Positions 43,851-52,830 of a stretch of DNA of 64,000 nt are shown here, piece after piece (positions within the stretch are counted from its first letter, which is position 1; every line of letters starts with the position of its first letter). The position numbers and the translations under genes were made by a program. This DNA is from PCC-6802 sp943367755. GTDB taxonomy: Bacteria; Cyanobacteriota; Cyanobacteriia; Pseudanabaenales; Pseudanabaenaceae. Under the pieces are notes generated by a model that was not told where the DNA came from, did no database searches, and was given only the letters and a program-made list of their open reading frames with translations. The stretch spans positions 1 to 64,000 of the forward strand of contig CALRKB020000019.1 in assembly GCA_943367755.1 (NCBI GenBank), read 5' to 3'.

Positions 43851-43996
43851 TTGTCACAAACTCTAATAGTACATTAGTTTGTGCCAGATGTTAACTTTAT
43901 TTTATATGGCGATCCTATTTGGATTGTGAAACAAATTCCTGAAATTCACATATTTCACAAATAATCTGGGATTTCTATAGTATTTGCAACTAACTT

Positions 43997-44440
43997 ATGA
44001 AGCTGACGCGAAGGGGGCATTACAGTGTGAAGGCAATGCTAGATCTGGTTGTGTGGTCTAAGCAACAGCCGGCTTCTGTTAAAGCGATCGCCAAACGTCA
44101 ATCGATCCCTGCCCCATATCTGGAAAAGTTATTGATTGAGTTAAGGCAGGCTGGTCTCGTCCAATCGATGCGCGGTATGCATGGTGGTTATTTACTAGCT
44201 CGGCCTGCCAAACAGATTTCCCTCGGCGACATCTTAGCCGCCGTAGGCGAACATGCCGATCTGTTACCTAGACTGGAGCCAAATTCTGCGCAAGCTGATG
44301 ACTGGGTAACCTATGCATTGTGGCAACGATTACACCAAAAACTGAAAGATGCCCTATACAGCATCTCTCTGGAGGATCTTTACTATGATGCCCGTAGCTG
44401 GCAGGCCACCCAAGGTCAGGGAGCCGACTTTGTTGTCTGA
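43997..44440 (+). CDS. Rrf2-family transcriptional regulator, cysteine-free
   Basis: This 147-residue winged-helix regulator has the family start MKLTRRGHYSVKAMLDL, the recognition region IPAPYLEKLLIELRQAGLVQS and the wing MRGMHGGYLLARP. IscR-like members hold a [2Fe-2S] cluster with three cysteines after the wing; this protein has no cysteine at all, so it cannot do so by thiol ligands. A cyanobacterial Rrf2 protein (slr0846 of Synechocystis) has been reported to be needed for psaAB expression; this may be the counterpart, and psaA-psaB lie only about 5 kb away. That link is inference. It meets the kinase gene tail to tail with six bases between. Confidence 0.85.
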   Translation: MKLTRRGHYSVKAMLDLVVWSKQQPASVKAIAKRQSIPAPYLEKLLIELRQAGLVQSMRGMHGGYLLARPAKQISLGDILAAVGEHADLLPRLEPNSAQADDWVTYALWQRLHQKLKDALYSISLEDLYYDARSWQATQGQGADFVV

Positions 44441-44446
44441 ACTCTA

Positions 44447-46027
44447 TCATGAGCTAATCACTCGTCTACGAAATTCATTGGCGGTTTGGGGATTGGGAAT
44501 CTGTAGAGCGATCGCCTCAACTAGATCGGGGACCGAGTTCTTTCCTTTCATCGAGCGCTGCACGATCAGCTTCGCCATTGGCCCAATTAGATCGGCCAAT
44601 TCATGCTCGCACCGATGCACAAAATTTTCATCAACGGGAAGATCTCTAAGATTAATTGCAAAAGCTGGGATGGCACCAGAATCTGATGATGGTTTGGTAG
44701 TTTTGGGCTGGATCACAGTCAACGGATGGTTACCCCCACCCAATAGCTCCATGCTCAAGGATTGAAACTCTTTTTGCTTGTTGGCAGGTACATGGGCGCT
44801 CAGTCGCTCGACTAAATCGATGAAATGGTTGCAAGCTGCTAGTTCTTTTTTCAGTAATAGTGATGCAATCGGCCCGATGTATTTGGCAAGCAGAGATTCT
44901 AATCTTTTGAGTGAGATCTCAGTCAGCGTTTGGGCTGGTTGAATTTCAGAGAGATCGGGTTGTTGATTGGAGCGATCGACTATGGTTGGCTCGTATGTTA
45001 AAATCGTCAAGGACTGATCGGCATCTTCAGTCGTAGTGCTCTGGACTGAGTGCGATGTTTGGGAAATATTTGCGCCTGCAGCCACGTTGTCAAATCTCAT
45101 GCCTATGGCACTCTGAATTGCCATATCTAATTCTTTGACAGATGCAAAGCGATCGCGGGGAGATTTTTGCAGACAACGCATTACCGCTGCTTCTAGTGGT
45201 TCGGGAAGTTGCTCGCAACCAGGCTGTAATCTTAGTGGAGTTGGTTTTTCGGATATGTGGGATCTTACCCAGCACAAACCGTTAACATCGCGACGCTCAG
45301 AACAACCGAACGGATCGGTACCGCTTAGCATTTCATAGAGGATAATGCCCAAGCTGTAAATATCGGCACGTTCGTCAAGATCTTTGCGCACTTCCAACTG
45401 CTCGGGTGAAGCATATTGAAACGTTCCCATAAACAGCCCTGTATTAGTCGCAGCAAGGTGATTATTGGCAATTTTCGCAATACCAAAGTCAAGAATCTTA
45501 ACTAACTCTCCCAGACTGGTTGAGATCAGGAAAATATTCTCTGGCTTGAGGTCGCGATGAATTACCTGTACGCGTTCGGTATCTGCACTACCGTCGTGCC
45601 ACATAATCACGCCTTCGTGTGCTAGTTGCAATCCTGCACAGATCTGATGCATGATGTATGCACTACGTGCCCTTGACAATCGCTTTTCTTGGCGTAGCAA
45701 TTGCCCTAAGGTTTGTCCCGTTAAATACTCCATCACATAGAAGGGGTAACCGTCTGCAGTCACACCATAATCTTTGACCTGGACGACGTTATCGCTTTTA
45801 ATCGCCGCACAAAGTAGAACTTCGCGCTCAAATCGTTTCCTCAGATCTGCGGTTGAGACTAGCCTTTCCTTGACCATTTTGATCGCCACTTCTTGTCCCA
45901 AGAGCGTATCTACAGCGAGAAAGACGTCGCCCATACCACCACCACCAAGGTGATCGCTAATGCGATAACGGTTGCGATCACCAACCGTACGACCAATCCA
46001 GGGATTTGTGGGTAGTGGAATATCCAT
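44447..46027 (-). CDS. Serine/threonine protein kinase with duplicated C-terminal module
   Basis: This 526-residue Hanks-type kinase is soluble, with no membrane helix. The P-loop is DHLGGGGMGDVFLAVD, the catalytic lysine in EVAIKMVKERL, the catalytic loop VIHRDLKPENIFLI, DFG is ILDFGIAKI, and the activation segment ends GTFQYASPEQ. After about residue 275 follows a linker and two related segments of about 60 residues: LESLLAKYIGPIASLLLKKEL near residue 385 and HELADLIGPMAKLIVQRSM near 480. Both are built around an IGPxA motif. This tail occurs in other cyanobacterial kinases as far as I recall and may be a binding or dimer module. The substrate is unknown. The gene is followed upstream by an FHA-cyclase, whose FHA domain could bind its product. 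Confidence 0.9.
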   Translation of the reverse strand: MDIPLPTNPWIGRTVGDRNRYRISDHLGGGGMGDVFLAVDTLLGQEVAIKMVKERLVSTADLRKRFEREVLLCAAIKSDNVVQVKDYGVTADGYPFYVMEYLTGQTLGQLLRQEKRLSRARSAYIMHQICAGLQLAHEGVIMWHDGSADTERVQVIHRDLKPENIFLISTSLGELVKILDFGIAKIANNHLAATNTGLFMGTFQYASPEQLEVRKDLDERADIYSLGIILYEMLSGTDPFGCSERRDVNGLCWVRSHISEKPTPLRLQPGCEQLPEPLEAAVMRCLQKSPRDRFASVKELDMAIQSAIGMRFDNVAAGANISQTSHSVQSTTTEDADQSLTILTYEPTIVDRSNQQPDLSEIQPAQTLTEISLKRLESLLAKYIGPIASLLLKKELAACNHFIDLVERLSAHVPANKQKEFQSLSMELLGGGNHPLTVIQPKTTKPSSDSGAIPAFAINLRDLPVDENFVHRCEHELADLIGPMAKLIVQRSMKGKNSVPDLVEAIALQIPNPQTANEFRRRVISS

Positions 46028-46105
46028 GCTGTGGGAGTACTTGAAGCTATTCTATAATCATCATATCTTGCAAATTTTTCAGGAATATGTGTCTAGATCA
46101 CTAAT

Positions 46106-47704
46106 TTATATTGATTCCACTTGCTGCCAATGCAATCGATAGAGTTGTAAAGCGGCTGATTTCCCTTTTACAATTTCGGGGGGCAATTTCTCTAGTGGTA
46201 AGTTATGGGGTGCTAAGCGATCGCAAGTATCCTGGGAAATGATGATTTCGCCAGGTTTCGCCACGTTGCAAATCCGACTAGTGACATTAGTAGTATCGCC
46301 AATCGTAGCGTATTGAATTAGTTTTGGCGAACCAATATTGCCAGCCGCCACCCTCCCCGAATTAATGCCAATATGAATTTGAATGCCAAAATTGCGCTCT
46401 TGCATCCACCGCGCATTGAGATCGCATATGGCTTTTTGCATGGCGATCGCGGCCCATACTGCCCGATCTGCATCATCTGATTTTTGATAAGGAGCTCCCC
46501 ATACCGCCAGCAATGCATCACCGATATATTTTTCCAGCGTCCCTTCGTAACGAAACACGATGTCTTCCACCATCACTTGAAAGTAATCATTGAGCATTGA
46601 GATTACCTGGCGGGGTTCCATGACTGAAGATAGTTCGGTAAACGCACTAATGTCTGAAAATAGGGCAGTTACCTCAGTATCGATGATTTCCAGGTTGCCA
46701 TCTTCTTTGAGTTTTTGGCGCACAGACTGAGGAAAGAAGCGTTCAAATTTGGCACGCACCACAGCTTCAGCTTCAATCTGTTTGTATAGCCTGGCATTTT
46801 CAATGGCGATCGCGGCCTGATTGGCAAGGGCGGTGAGAAATTCTAAATCCTCCGATGCGTAGGCATTGGAGGTAGATAGGTTATCAACGTACAAAAGACC
46901 AATTATTTCATCCTTGGGTTTCAGGGGAACGCACATCGAAGCACGAATCGACAGCCCTAATACCGAAGCTGAACCGCCAAAGCGTTTATCGCTTTGAGCA
47001 TCTTTTGTGAGAATAGCATCCCCATGGGCAAGCACAAAATTAGTAATCTGCGTACTGTAAAAGCGATCATTATCGCAGTTTCCGAGTCCTATTTTGCACT
47101 TGACAGCTTTATTCTCTAGTTGACCAGTTAGTTCATTTACCATCAGGATCACGGAGCGATCGACCTCCATGATGTCAAATAGTAAATTAAGGATTTTCTC
47201 TAGAAGTTTATCCGGATCTTCAGGCAATGAGAGTTGCTTGCTCACTTCCAGCAAAATTTGCAGCTTGGCAAGGGCACGTTGATCGCCATCTTGTGGGCGA
47301 ATCTTTAATACCCTACCCGTGTCTTCCCCAGCCTCCTGGCTGAGCAGATCCTTAATCAGGACGCGGGTAGAATCGGGTGAAACCTGCTTGGCAATGTTTA
47401 GCCTGGGATCTTCGATCAGATTTGTCTCAAACCGAAAGAAGATATCACCACAGCGGATAATATCTCGATCTTTTAGTTCGCACTCCTGCACCCTGTTGTC
47501 GTTAACATAGGTGCCGTTACGACTATTGAGGTCTGTTAGTGTAACGCTATGGTCAGTAACTGTAATCTGAGCATGTTGGCGAGAGAGACTTAAGTGCTGT
47601 TTGACAATGCTATTGTCCGGCTGGCGACCGATTGTATTTAGCCCAACAGATAGCTTTGTGATTCTACCGTCAACACCACCATTCGTATTAATAAGGTAAG
47701 GCAT
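46106..47704 (-). CDS. FHA-GAF-class III nucleotide cyclase
   Basis: This 532-residue signalling protein begins with an FHA phosphothreonine-binding domain (IGRQPDNSIVKQHLSLSRQHA, then LNSRNGTYVNDNRV). A GAF domain spans roughly 145-305 (LLYVDNLSTSNAYASEDLEFL), followed by a coiled linker and a class III cyclase catalytic domain. Metal-binding aspartates are in ALFSDISAFTELS and KYIGDALLAVWGAPYQ; the transition-state region is IQYATIGDTTNVTSRI. It most likely makes cAMP; cGMP cannot be excluded by eye. Its neighbour is a Ser/Thr kinase on the same strand, 78 bases downstream, so a phosphorylation-controlled cyclase is plausible. Confidence 0.9.
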   Translation of the reverse strand: MPYLINTNGGVDGRITKLSVGLNTIGRQPDNSIVKQHLSLSRQHAQITVTDHSVTLTDLNSRNGTYVNDNRVQECELKDRDIIRCGDIFFRFETNLIEDPRLNIAKQVSPDSTRVLIKDLLSQEAGEDTGRVLKIRPQDGDQRALAKLQILLEVSKQLSLPEDPDKLLEKILNLLFDIMEVDRSVILMVNELTGQLENKAVKCKIGLGNCDNDRFYSTQITNFVLAHGDAILTKDAQSDKRFGGSASVLGLSIRASMCVPLKPKDEIIGLLYVDNLSTSNAYASEDLEFLTALANQAAIAIENARLYKQIEAEAVVRAKFERFFPQSVRQKLKEDGNLEIIDTEVTALFSDISAFTELSSVMEPRQVISMLNDYFQVMVEDIVFRYEGTLEKYIGDALLAVWGAPYQKSDDADRAVWAAIAMQKAICDLNARWMQERNFGIQIHIGINSGRVAAGNIGSPKLIQYATIGDTTNVTSRICNVAKPGEIIISQDTCDRLAPHNLPLEKLPPEIVKGKSAALQLYRLHWQQVESI

Positions 47705-47772
47705 TGTTCTAGATACACGATTTGAATTACGATCGCAGCCGAGAGATCTAGTTTTAGTCGCGTTATGAAGCG

Positions 47773-48693
47773 TTAGACACGCGTGACCCAGTGTTCGTAC
47801 TTAGGTAAGAGACCGTGTACGGCTTTGCTGTAGAGATCCTGGAGTTGCTTGGAGATCGCCCCTACTTTGCCGTCTCCTACAGGTCGATGGTCGAACTGCA
47901 CGATCGGAGCTACCTCTGTGGCAGTACCAGCAAAGAAAGCCTCGTCAGCAACATATAGTTCAGTACGGTCGATCGGTCGCGTCACTACAGAAAGCCCCAA
48001 TTCATTCTGAGCCAGATCGATCAAAGTACTGCGCGTGATCCCTTCCAGGATATTTTCGGTAATTGCGCTAGTAATCAGGCGATCGCCCCGCAGCAAGAAC
48101 AGATTCATGGCACTACCTTCTGCGACATGCCCCTCATTAGTTAGTACGACCACATCATCAAACCCAGCCAAATATCCATCGGTTTTAGCTAGAGCCGTGT
48201 TGACATAGGCTCCATTCACCTTTGCCCTAGCTGGAATCGCATTGTCATCCAGGCGTCGCCAGGATGAAACCCCCACATGCAGTCCATTACTAGTGTCAAG
48301 ATAGCCATCCATTGGTACTGTGAACAAGCAAAAGTCATCTTGAGTATTGGCAACTGTAAGAATGGGGCCAATGCGTAGATCGGCTTTGTAGACAATTGGA
48401 CGGATGTAGGTGTTGCCCTGACATTGATTCCGCTTGATTAGTTCGGCGGTGAGAGCCGCCATTTTTTCAGCATCAATGGGCGATCGCAACCTCAGGATTT
48501 TGCTACTTTGCAACAGACGCTTATAGTGGTCTGCCATGCGAAATACCCCCATCTGCCCAGACTCAGGTAGCCAGTATGCTTTGATCCCCTCAAATACGGC
48601 GGTACCATACAAAAAAGCATGGGTGCGAATATTGATTGTGGCATCATCTAAAGAGACAAATTCTCCGCGCAGGTAGGCGTACTGGTCAGACAT
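47773..48693 (-). CDS. ilvE: Branched-chain amino acid aminotransferase
   Basis: This 306-residue fold-type IV PLP enzyme performs the last step of leucine, isoleucine and valine synthesis. The PLP lysine lies in PARAKVNGAYVNTALAK, followed by VVVLTNEGHVAEGSAMNLFLLR. IRTHAFLYGTAVFEGIKAYW and the C-terminal FFAGTATEVAPI are typical. I chose ATG 48693, behind GAGG, over a TTG two codons earlier. The gene stands alone on the - strand. Confidence 0.94.
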   Translation of the reverse strand: MSDQYAYLRGEFVSLDDATINIRTHAFLYGTAVFEGIKAYWLPESGQMGVFRMADHYKRLLQSSKILRLRSPIDAEKMAALTAELIKRNQCQGNTYIRPIVYKADLRIGPILTVANTQDDFCLFTVPMDGYLDTSNGLHVGVSSWRRLDDNAIPARAKVNGAYVNTALAKTDGYLAGFDDVVVLTNEGHVAEGSAMNLFLLRGDRLITSAITENILEGITRSTLIDLAQNELGLSVVTRPIDRTELYVADEAFFAGTATEVAPIVQFDHRPVGDGKVGAISKQLQDLYSKAVHGLLPKYEHWVTRV

Positions 48694-48806
48694 GTTCAAA
48701 CCTCAGAAACAAATGTAGGAGATCTATCTATTTAACCAAAAATTTGCCAGCACTTTGTGAAAGGACAAAAAACAGAGTTCGTAAAAATATATGACTTATG
48801 CTACAA

Positions 48807-48837
48807 CCCCAAACCCCAAACCCCAAACCCCAAACCC
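48807..48837. repeat. Short tandem heptanucleotide repeat (CCCCAAA)n
   Basis: Four full copies of CCCCAAA and a partial fifth, directly touching the stop codon of the DUF4168 gene (48837-48839). Heptanucleotide tandem repeats (STRR) are a known feature of filamentous cyanobacterial genomes; this motif is similar in style to the CCCCAGT type. It may vary in copy number. Confidence 0.85.
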
Positions 48838-49286
48838 TATCTCCCCCTCATTTGCATAATCTTTTCTTGAATGCGTCTTTGTAATTGGCCATTCTGTTGC
48901 TGTGCTTGCGTTAGTTGATTAAACTCACGATTACTCGGAAACCCATTCCGCCTGATTGCCTGCTCAGAATAATTAAATAGTTCGCCACACAAACCGCGTA
49001 GAAAGTCAGGTTGCTCGTTAGGACTTAATTCGCAAACAGCTACATTACGAGATTCCGCTTGTTTAGCAACCGCTGCCCACCCCTGATGATTCTTAGCTCG
49101 GCGGAGCAATTCATCTCGCTTGGTTTCGATCGCTTCTGCCGCCATGGCATAACGAGAAATTTGATCGTCACTAAACTGATCCTGAGCGCGTGCTGAGGAC
49201 ACATCTAACATTGTCATAGTTAGAGTTAACAGCGAGAAACCCATGAGACCGACACATTTGGATGCAAAACACTGCCACCTATTCAT
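48837..49286 (-). CDS. Exported DUF4168-like protein
   Basis: This 149-residue protein has a signal peptide (CVGLMGFSLLTLTMTMLDVSSARA) and a helical mature part with two cysteines (VAVCELSPN and GLCGELF). The pattern FSDDQISRYAMAAEAIETKRDELLRRAK at the start and NREFNQLTQAQQQNGQLQRRIQEKI at the end fits the DUF4168 family of secreted helical proteins. No function is known. The gene ends in a heptanucleotide tandem repeat and starts about 50 bases after the prfB stop on the same strand. Confidence 0.7.
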   Translation of the reverse strand: MNRWQCFASKCVGLMGFSLLTLTMTMLDVSSARAQDQFSDDQISRYAMAAEAIETKRDELLRRAKNHQGWAAVAKQAESRNVAVCELSPNEQPDFLRGLCGELFNYSEQAIRRNGFPSNREFNQLTQAQQQNGQLQRRIQEKIMQMRGR

Positions 49287-49333
49287 ACTCTATTGAACTT
49301 TTTGAATTTACATCTATAACTAATAATGTTGAC

Positions 49334-50441
49334 TTAACCAAGCTTATTTTGTTGCCTTAAGTACGCCTGAATAAACGGCTCTAATTCGCCATTCATCACA
49401 TCTTGAACGCTAGTTGTCTCAGTGCCTGTACGTAGATCTTTAACCATTTGGTAGGGGTGAAAGACGTAGTTACGAATTTGATTTCCCCATGCTGCTTCAA
49501 CAATATCACCGCGAATATCAGCAACTTTTTGGGCATGCTGCTCTTGGGCAATTATTAATAATTTTGCCTTAAGTAGCTGCATCGCTTTCTCTTTATTTTG
49601 CAGTTGCGATCGCTCTTGGGTACATCTGACTGATATGCGAGTGGGAATATGCGTAATCCGCACGGCTGTCTCCACCTTATTCACATTTTGACCACCCTTG
49701 CCGCCGGATCGAGTGGTGGTGATATCGAGATCCTTTGGATCGATGTCCAGTTCAACTTCATCGTCGAGTAGTGGCATCACTTCTACCCCGGCAAAACTAG
49801 TCTGGCGTTTATCGTTGGCATTAAAGGGGGAGATGCGGACAAGGCGATGGGTGCCCTTTTCAGCAGATAAATAGCCATAGGCGTGGCGACCGTGTACTTC
49901 AATCGTGGCGGATTTGATCCCTGCCTCTTCACCTTCTGATATATCTGATAGCTCAACTTTGTATCCCCGCGCCTCACAAAAGCGGGTGTACATGCGCAGT
50001 AACATCTCTGCCCAGTCTTGAGCATCTGTCCCCCCAGCCCCAGCATTGATTGTCAGGATGGCATCGTGGCGATCGTATGGCCCCGCTAACAGTTGCTCTA
50101 AATCCCAACGATCTAGTTCGTGGTTCAGTTGATTTATGCTGTCTAAGGCTTCGACTAACAATCCCTGGTCTAGTTCGAGTTCTAATAGCTCCGCGATCGC
50201 TTGCAAATTTTCTACGGTTTTGCGCCAACGATGAAACTGCTCAACATAGGACTTGAGTTCATTGAGCTCTTGCATAGTCTTTTGGGCATGGCTGGCATCT
50301 TGCCAGAACTCAGACTGGGCTGCTACTTGTTCTAGATCGTGAATCTTGGCATTGAGTGCAGGAAAGTCAAAGATAGTCCTGGGTATTGCCCAGGCGTTGT
50401 GAAAGCATCTCGATTAATCGCTTAATCTCTCCTAAGTCCAT
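49334..50441 (-). CDS. prfB: Peptide chain release factor 2, expressed by programmed +1 frameshift
   Basis: RF2 ends translation at UGA and UAA. The gene starts at ATG 50441 (MDLGEIKRLIEMLSQRLGN, preceded by AGATAACAAT). After 24 codons it meets an in-frame UGA (50369-50367). A shift by one base at CTTTGAC continues into the long frame ending at 49334, giving 368 residues, a normal RF2 length. The anticodon-like SPF tripeptide is in RLVRISPFNAND, and the GGQ catalytic loop in TTRSGGKGGQNVNKVETAV. An annotation that starts at the internal ATG 50275 loses the N-terminal domain. Low RF2 favours the shift, so the factor regulates itself. Confidence 0.95.
50366..50380 (-). promoter_or_regulatory. 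Programmed +1 frameshift site of prfB
   Basis: On the - strand the site reads AGGACTATCTTTGAC. CTT TGA C is the classical slippery sequence with stop codon, and AGGA in place of the E. coli AGGGGG is a weaker internal Shine-Dalgarno-like element. Codon 24 is CTT; T 50369 is skipped and GAC follows. Confidence 0.92.
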
Positions 50442-50719
50442 ATTGTTATCTCACTGAAGGTTGGTTAGTATTAAGAACCGTATTTTTGCTTTTACAGCCT
50501 GCTTATCTTTTATTGGTGTATGTTGTAGATGTCATGCTAAGTTAATATTCTTGGTATTACTTTAACTCAGGTTCCTTGGTAAAAGTTGTATTAAGCTAGG
50601 GGGAATCTCTAAAGCTTAGAAACCTAAAATAAGGTTCATAGCCGCTGGCTGTTCATAGCTAAAGTGCCTGAGTGTATGAGCTGATAAAAACTAGATCTTG
50701 AATTTTAGCTAGTAGTTGA

Positions 50720-51064
50720 ATGAACGAGAAGCCCAATAGTCATATCCTATTAATCTCTGATGCCAAGGGTAACAGGAAAATCCCGCTTGATGCTTTGAAA
50801 TATACGATCGGGCGCGATGTCAGCAACAATATTCAGTTACATTCTCGGTTTGTATCGAGTCAGCATGCTCTGATTCTGCGGGTGCCAGCTTCAGAACCAG
50901 GCCAATACCTTTATCGTATCGTTGATGGCGACCTCTCTGGTAAGCCAAGCCTCAATGGCATCATCATTAATAATCAGCAAAGAGTATCTTCCTATGACCT
51001 GTGTCCTGGTGATACTGTTACGCTGGCACCTAATGTGAAACTGACGTATTTGGCTAAAGAGTAG
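50720..51064 (+). CDS. Stand-alone FHA-domain protein
   Basis: This 114-residue protein consists almost entirely of one FHA domain, which binds phosphothreonine peptides. The core YTIGRDVSNNIQLHSRFVSSQHALI has the conserved GR, S and H residues, then LNGIIINNQQRVSSYDL for the N-loop. A cyanobacterial Ser/Thr kinase gene lies 5 kb away, so it could read that kinase's output, which is inference. It is followed on the same strand by a DUF1825 gene. Confidence 0.88.
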   Translation: MNEKPNSHILLISDAKGNRKIPLDALKYTIGRDVSNNIQLHSRFVSSQHALILRVPASEPGQYLYRIVDGDLSGKPSLNGIIINNQQRVSSYDLCPGDTVTLAPNVKLTYLAKE

Positions 51065-51149
51065 TAGGGATATCACCACTCGGCACAAGTAGATAACCTG
51101 CGGGCTCAGGAGTAAGATAATCTTGGTAAGTCTAACTTGAGTAGTTGAT

Positions 51150-51464
51150 ATGGGATTTTTCGACTCTGAGATTGTGCAACAGGAAGCGCGTAACTTGTTT
51201 CAGGATTATCAGTCACTCATGGAACTAGGTGCGGGCTATGGTAAGTTTGATCGCGAGGGCAAAAAGCTATTCATCGAAAAGATGGAAGAAATGATGGATC
51301 GCTATCGTATCTTTATGAAGCGGTTTGAGTTATCCGATGATTTTATGGCGCAGATGACCATGAAGCAGCTCCAAACTCAAATTGGCAATTTTGGGATTAC
51401 ACCCCAGCAAATGTTTGAACAGATGAACGTGACGTTAGAGCGCATGAAAGGCGAGTTGAATTGA
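51150..51464 (+). CDS. DUF1825 family protein
   Basis: This 104-residue soluble helical protein belongs to a family found nearly only in cyanobacteria and plastids. The start MGFFDSEIVQQEARNLFQDY and the core FDREGKKLFIEKMEEMMDRYRIFMKRFELS are highly conserved in the family. There is no known function. ATG 51150 is the natural start. It lies 85 bases after the FHA gene and convergent with the ComF gene. Confidence 0.9.
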   Translation: MGFFDSEIVQQEARNLFQDYQSLMELGAGYGKFDREGKKLFIEKMEEMMDRYRIFMKRFELSDDFMAQMTMKQLQTQIGNFGITPQQMFEQMNVTLERMKGELN

Positions 51465-51475
51465 TTGCTCTTGTG

Positions 51476-52165
51476 CTAAACACCAAATTTTGGCTTTGCC
51501 AACACTACTACAGCGCGGACATTAATACCTGAGGTTTTGAGAGCGGCGATCGCCTCATGCACTGTTGCCCCCGAAGTATAGATATCATCTAGTAAAATTA
51601 CTGTCTTACTCAACTCTGAGACTTGCCCTACCGCAAAAGCCCGCTCTAGATTGCTCTCCCGTTCTTGCTTGCTTTTAGTCTGAATTTGGGGCTTAGTATT
51701 TTTAATCCGGCTCAAGGCATGGGGAAAGCATCTGCAGCCAACTTCCAGGCAAAAGCTGCGGGCCAGTATTTCCGCTTGATTAAAGCCGCGCTCTTGTAGC
51801 CTTTGGGCGTGGAGGGGAATCGGAATTACACTGAGTCTATTGCAACTGTTAAAGATACGCTGAGCTACAACATCTTGCCGCCATGCTTCTCCCATCCTCA
51901 TACCTAGCAGTGTTGCAATATCGTGATGATGATCGTACTTGCAGGCAGCGATCGCGCGTTTGAGTGCGCCATCATAAACACCCCAGCTAAATAGCATGGG
52001 TGCGTCATGGGAGGCTAGGGGTTGATGAAATTGGGGATAGCGACAGCTATTGATTTGGCGATTGCAGTCTAAGCAAATGCGATCGGTTGTGGAGCGTTGG
52101 CATAGCAGGCATTTTGACTGGAGAAAGCCATCTAAAAACTTGTCCCAATTTAGCCTTTGCCACAC
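51476..52165 (-). CDS. ComF-family phosphoribosyltransferase-like protein
   Basis: This 229-residue protein has an N-terminal zinc-finger pair (CLLCQRSTTDRICLDC) and a type I phosphoribosyltransferase-like domain. The PRPP motif is TVILLDDIYTSGATVHEA; before it stands RLSVIPIPLHAQRLQERGFNQAE, the ComF signature. ComF is required for DNA uptake in naturally transformable bacteria, including some cyanobacteria. The start is GTG. It lies 18 bases downstream of the DUF3611 gene. Confidence 0.9.
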   Translation of the reverse strand: MWQRLNWDKFLDGFLQSKCLLCQRSTTDRICLDCNRQINSCRYPQFHQPLASHDAPMLFSWGVYDGALKRAIAACKYDHHHDIATLLGMRMGEAWRQDVVAQRIFNSCNRLSVIPIPLHAQRLQERGFNQAEILARSFCLEVGCRCFPHALSRIKNTKPQIQTKSKQERESNLERAFAVGQVSELSKTVILLDDIYTSGATVHEAIAALKTSGINVRAVVVLAKPKFGV

Positions 52166-52183
52166 TGGTATTACCTTATTTAG

Positions 52184-52783
52184 TTAATTTGTCGGCTTAT
52201 CGCTAACGCGGTTAAGAAGCCAGAGCGAGGAAAATAGGTTAACAAAATGAGCCAGGATCGTCAGGATACAGGCCTGCACAACCAGCATGTCGATTGGCTG
52301 TACAGAAATAATCTGATTAAATCCCCCTGTTTGTGGGGTCAAAGATTTAATTGTGAGCGCCCCAACAATAGCATTGGCTCCAATCAGCGTAATTGGCATG
52401 CCTGTCAAACTAACAATCGCCCCCATTTTTAACAATTGTACCGTTTGCACTTTTGATGGCTTTTCCCCATTGCCCCTTAGCTTCTGAGCTAACCGCGTAT
52501 AGCGAAAGCTCCAAAAGGCACTGAAGTAAACTATCAAAAGCCCAATTACAGTAAAAATAATACCCATACCTATCCCAGGACTACTGGGAACAATTCCGCC
52601 AGTAGGCGAACTGGCAACTCGGTTCGCAAAGGGGATAGTTGCGATTAGGATGATACTGGCAATAATTGCCAAGACTAGTTGCGACCAGAAACTGCCCCAG
52701 CCCCATTTTCGTAAGGCAAGAATAATCCGCAGCACATTGGGTGAAGGCGAACCGGCATCTGATTCTTTTAGCTCTTTTGTCAT
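52184..52783 (-). CDS. DUF3611 family membrane protein
   Basis: This 199-residue membrane protein has four predicted helices (WSQLVLAIIASIILIATIPF; GMGIIFTVIGLLIVYFSAFW; LLKMGAIVSLTGMPITLIGAN; LVVQACILTILAHFVNLF). DUF3611 members occur in cyanobacteria and plastids; their function is unknown. The starting ATG has no clear ribosome binding site. It probably forms an operon with the ComF gene, 18 bases downstream. Confidence 0.78.
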   Translation of the reverse strand: MTKELKESDAGSPSPNVLRIILALRKWGWGSFWSQLVLAIIASIILIATIPFANRVASSPTGGIVPSSPGIGMGIIFTVIGLLIVYFSAFWSFRYTRLAQKLRGNGEKPSKVQTVQLLKMGAIVSLTGMPITLIGANAIVGALTIKSLTPQTGGFNQIISVQPIDMLVVQACILTILAHFVNLFSSLWLLNRVSDKPTN

Positions 52784-52830
52784 GAAATTTTTACTTTAGG
52801 ACTGGGGGCGGCTAGCTAGTAATATTCGAT

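Noticed and set aside
48807..48837. CRISPR array
   Set aside because: The repeats are adjacent heptamers without spacers; nothing in the window has the repeat-spacer pattern.
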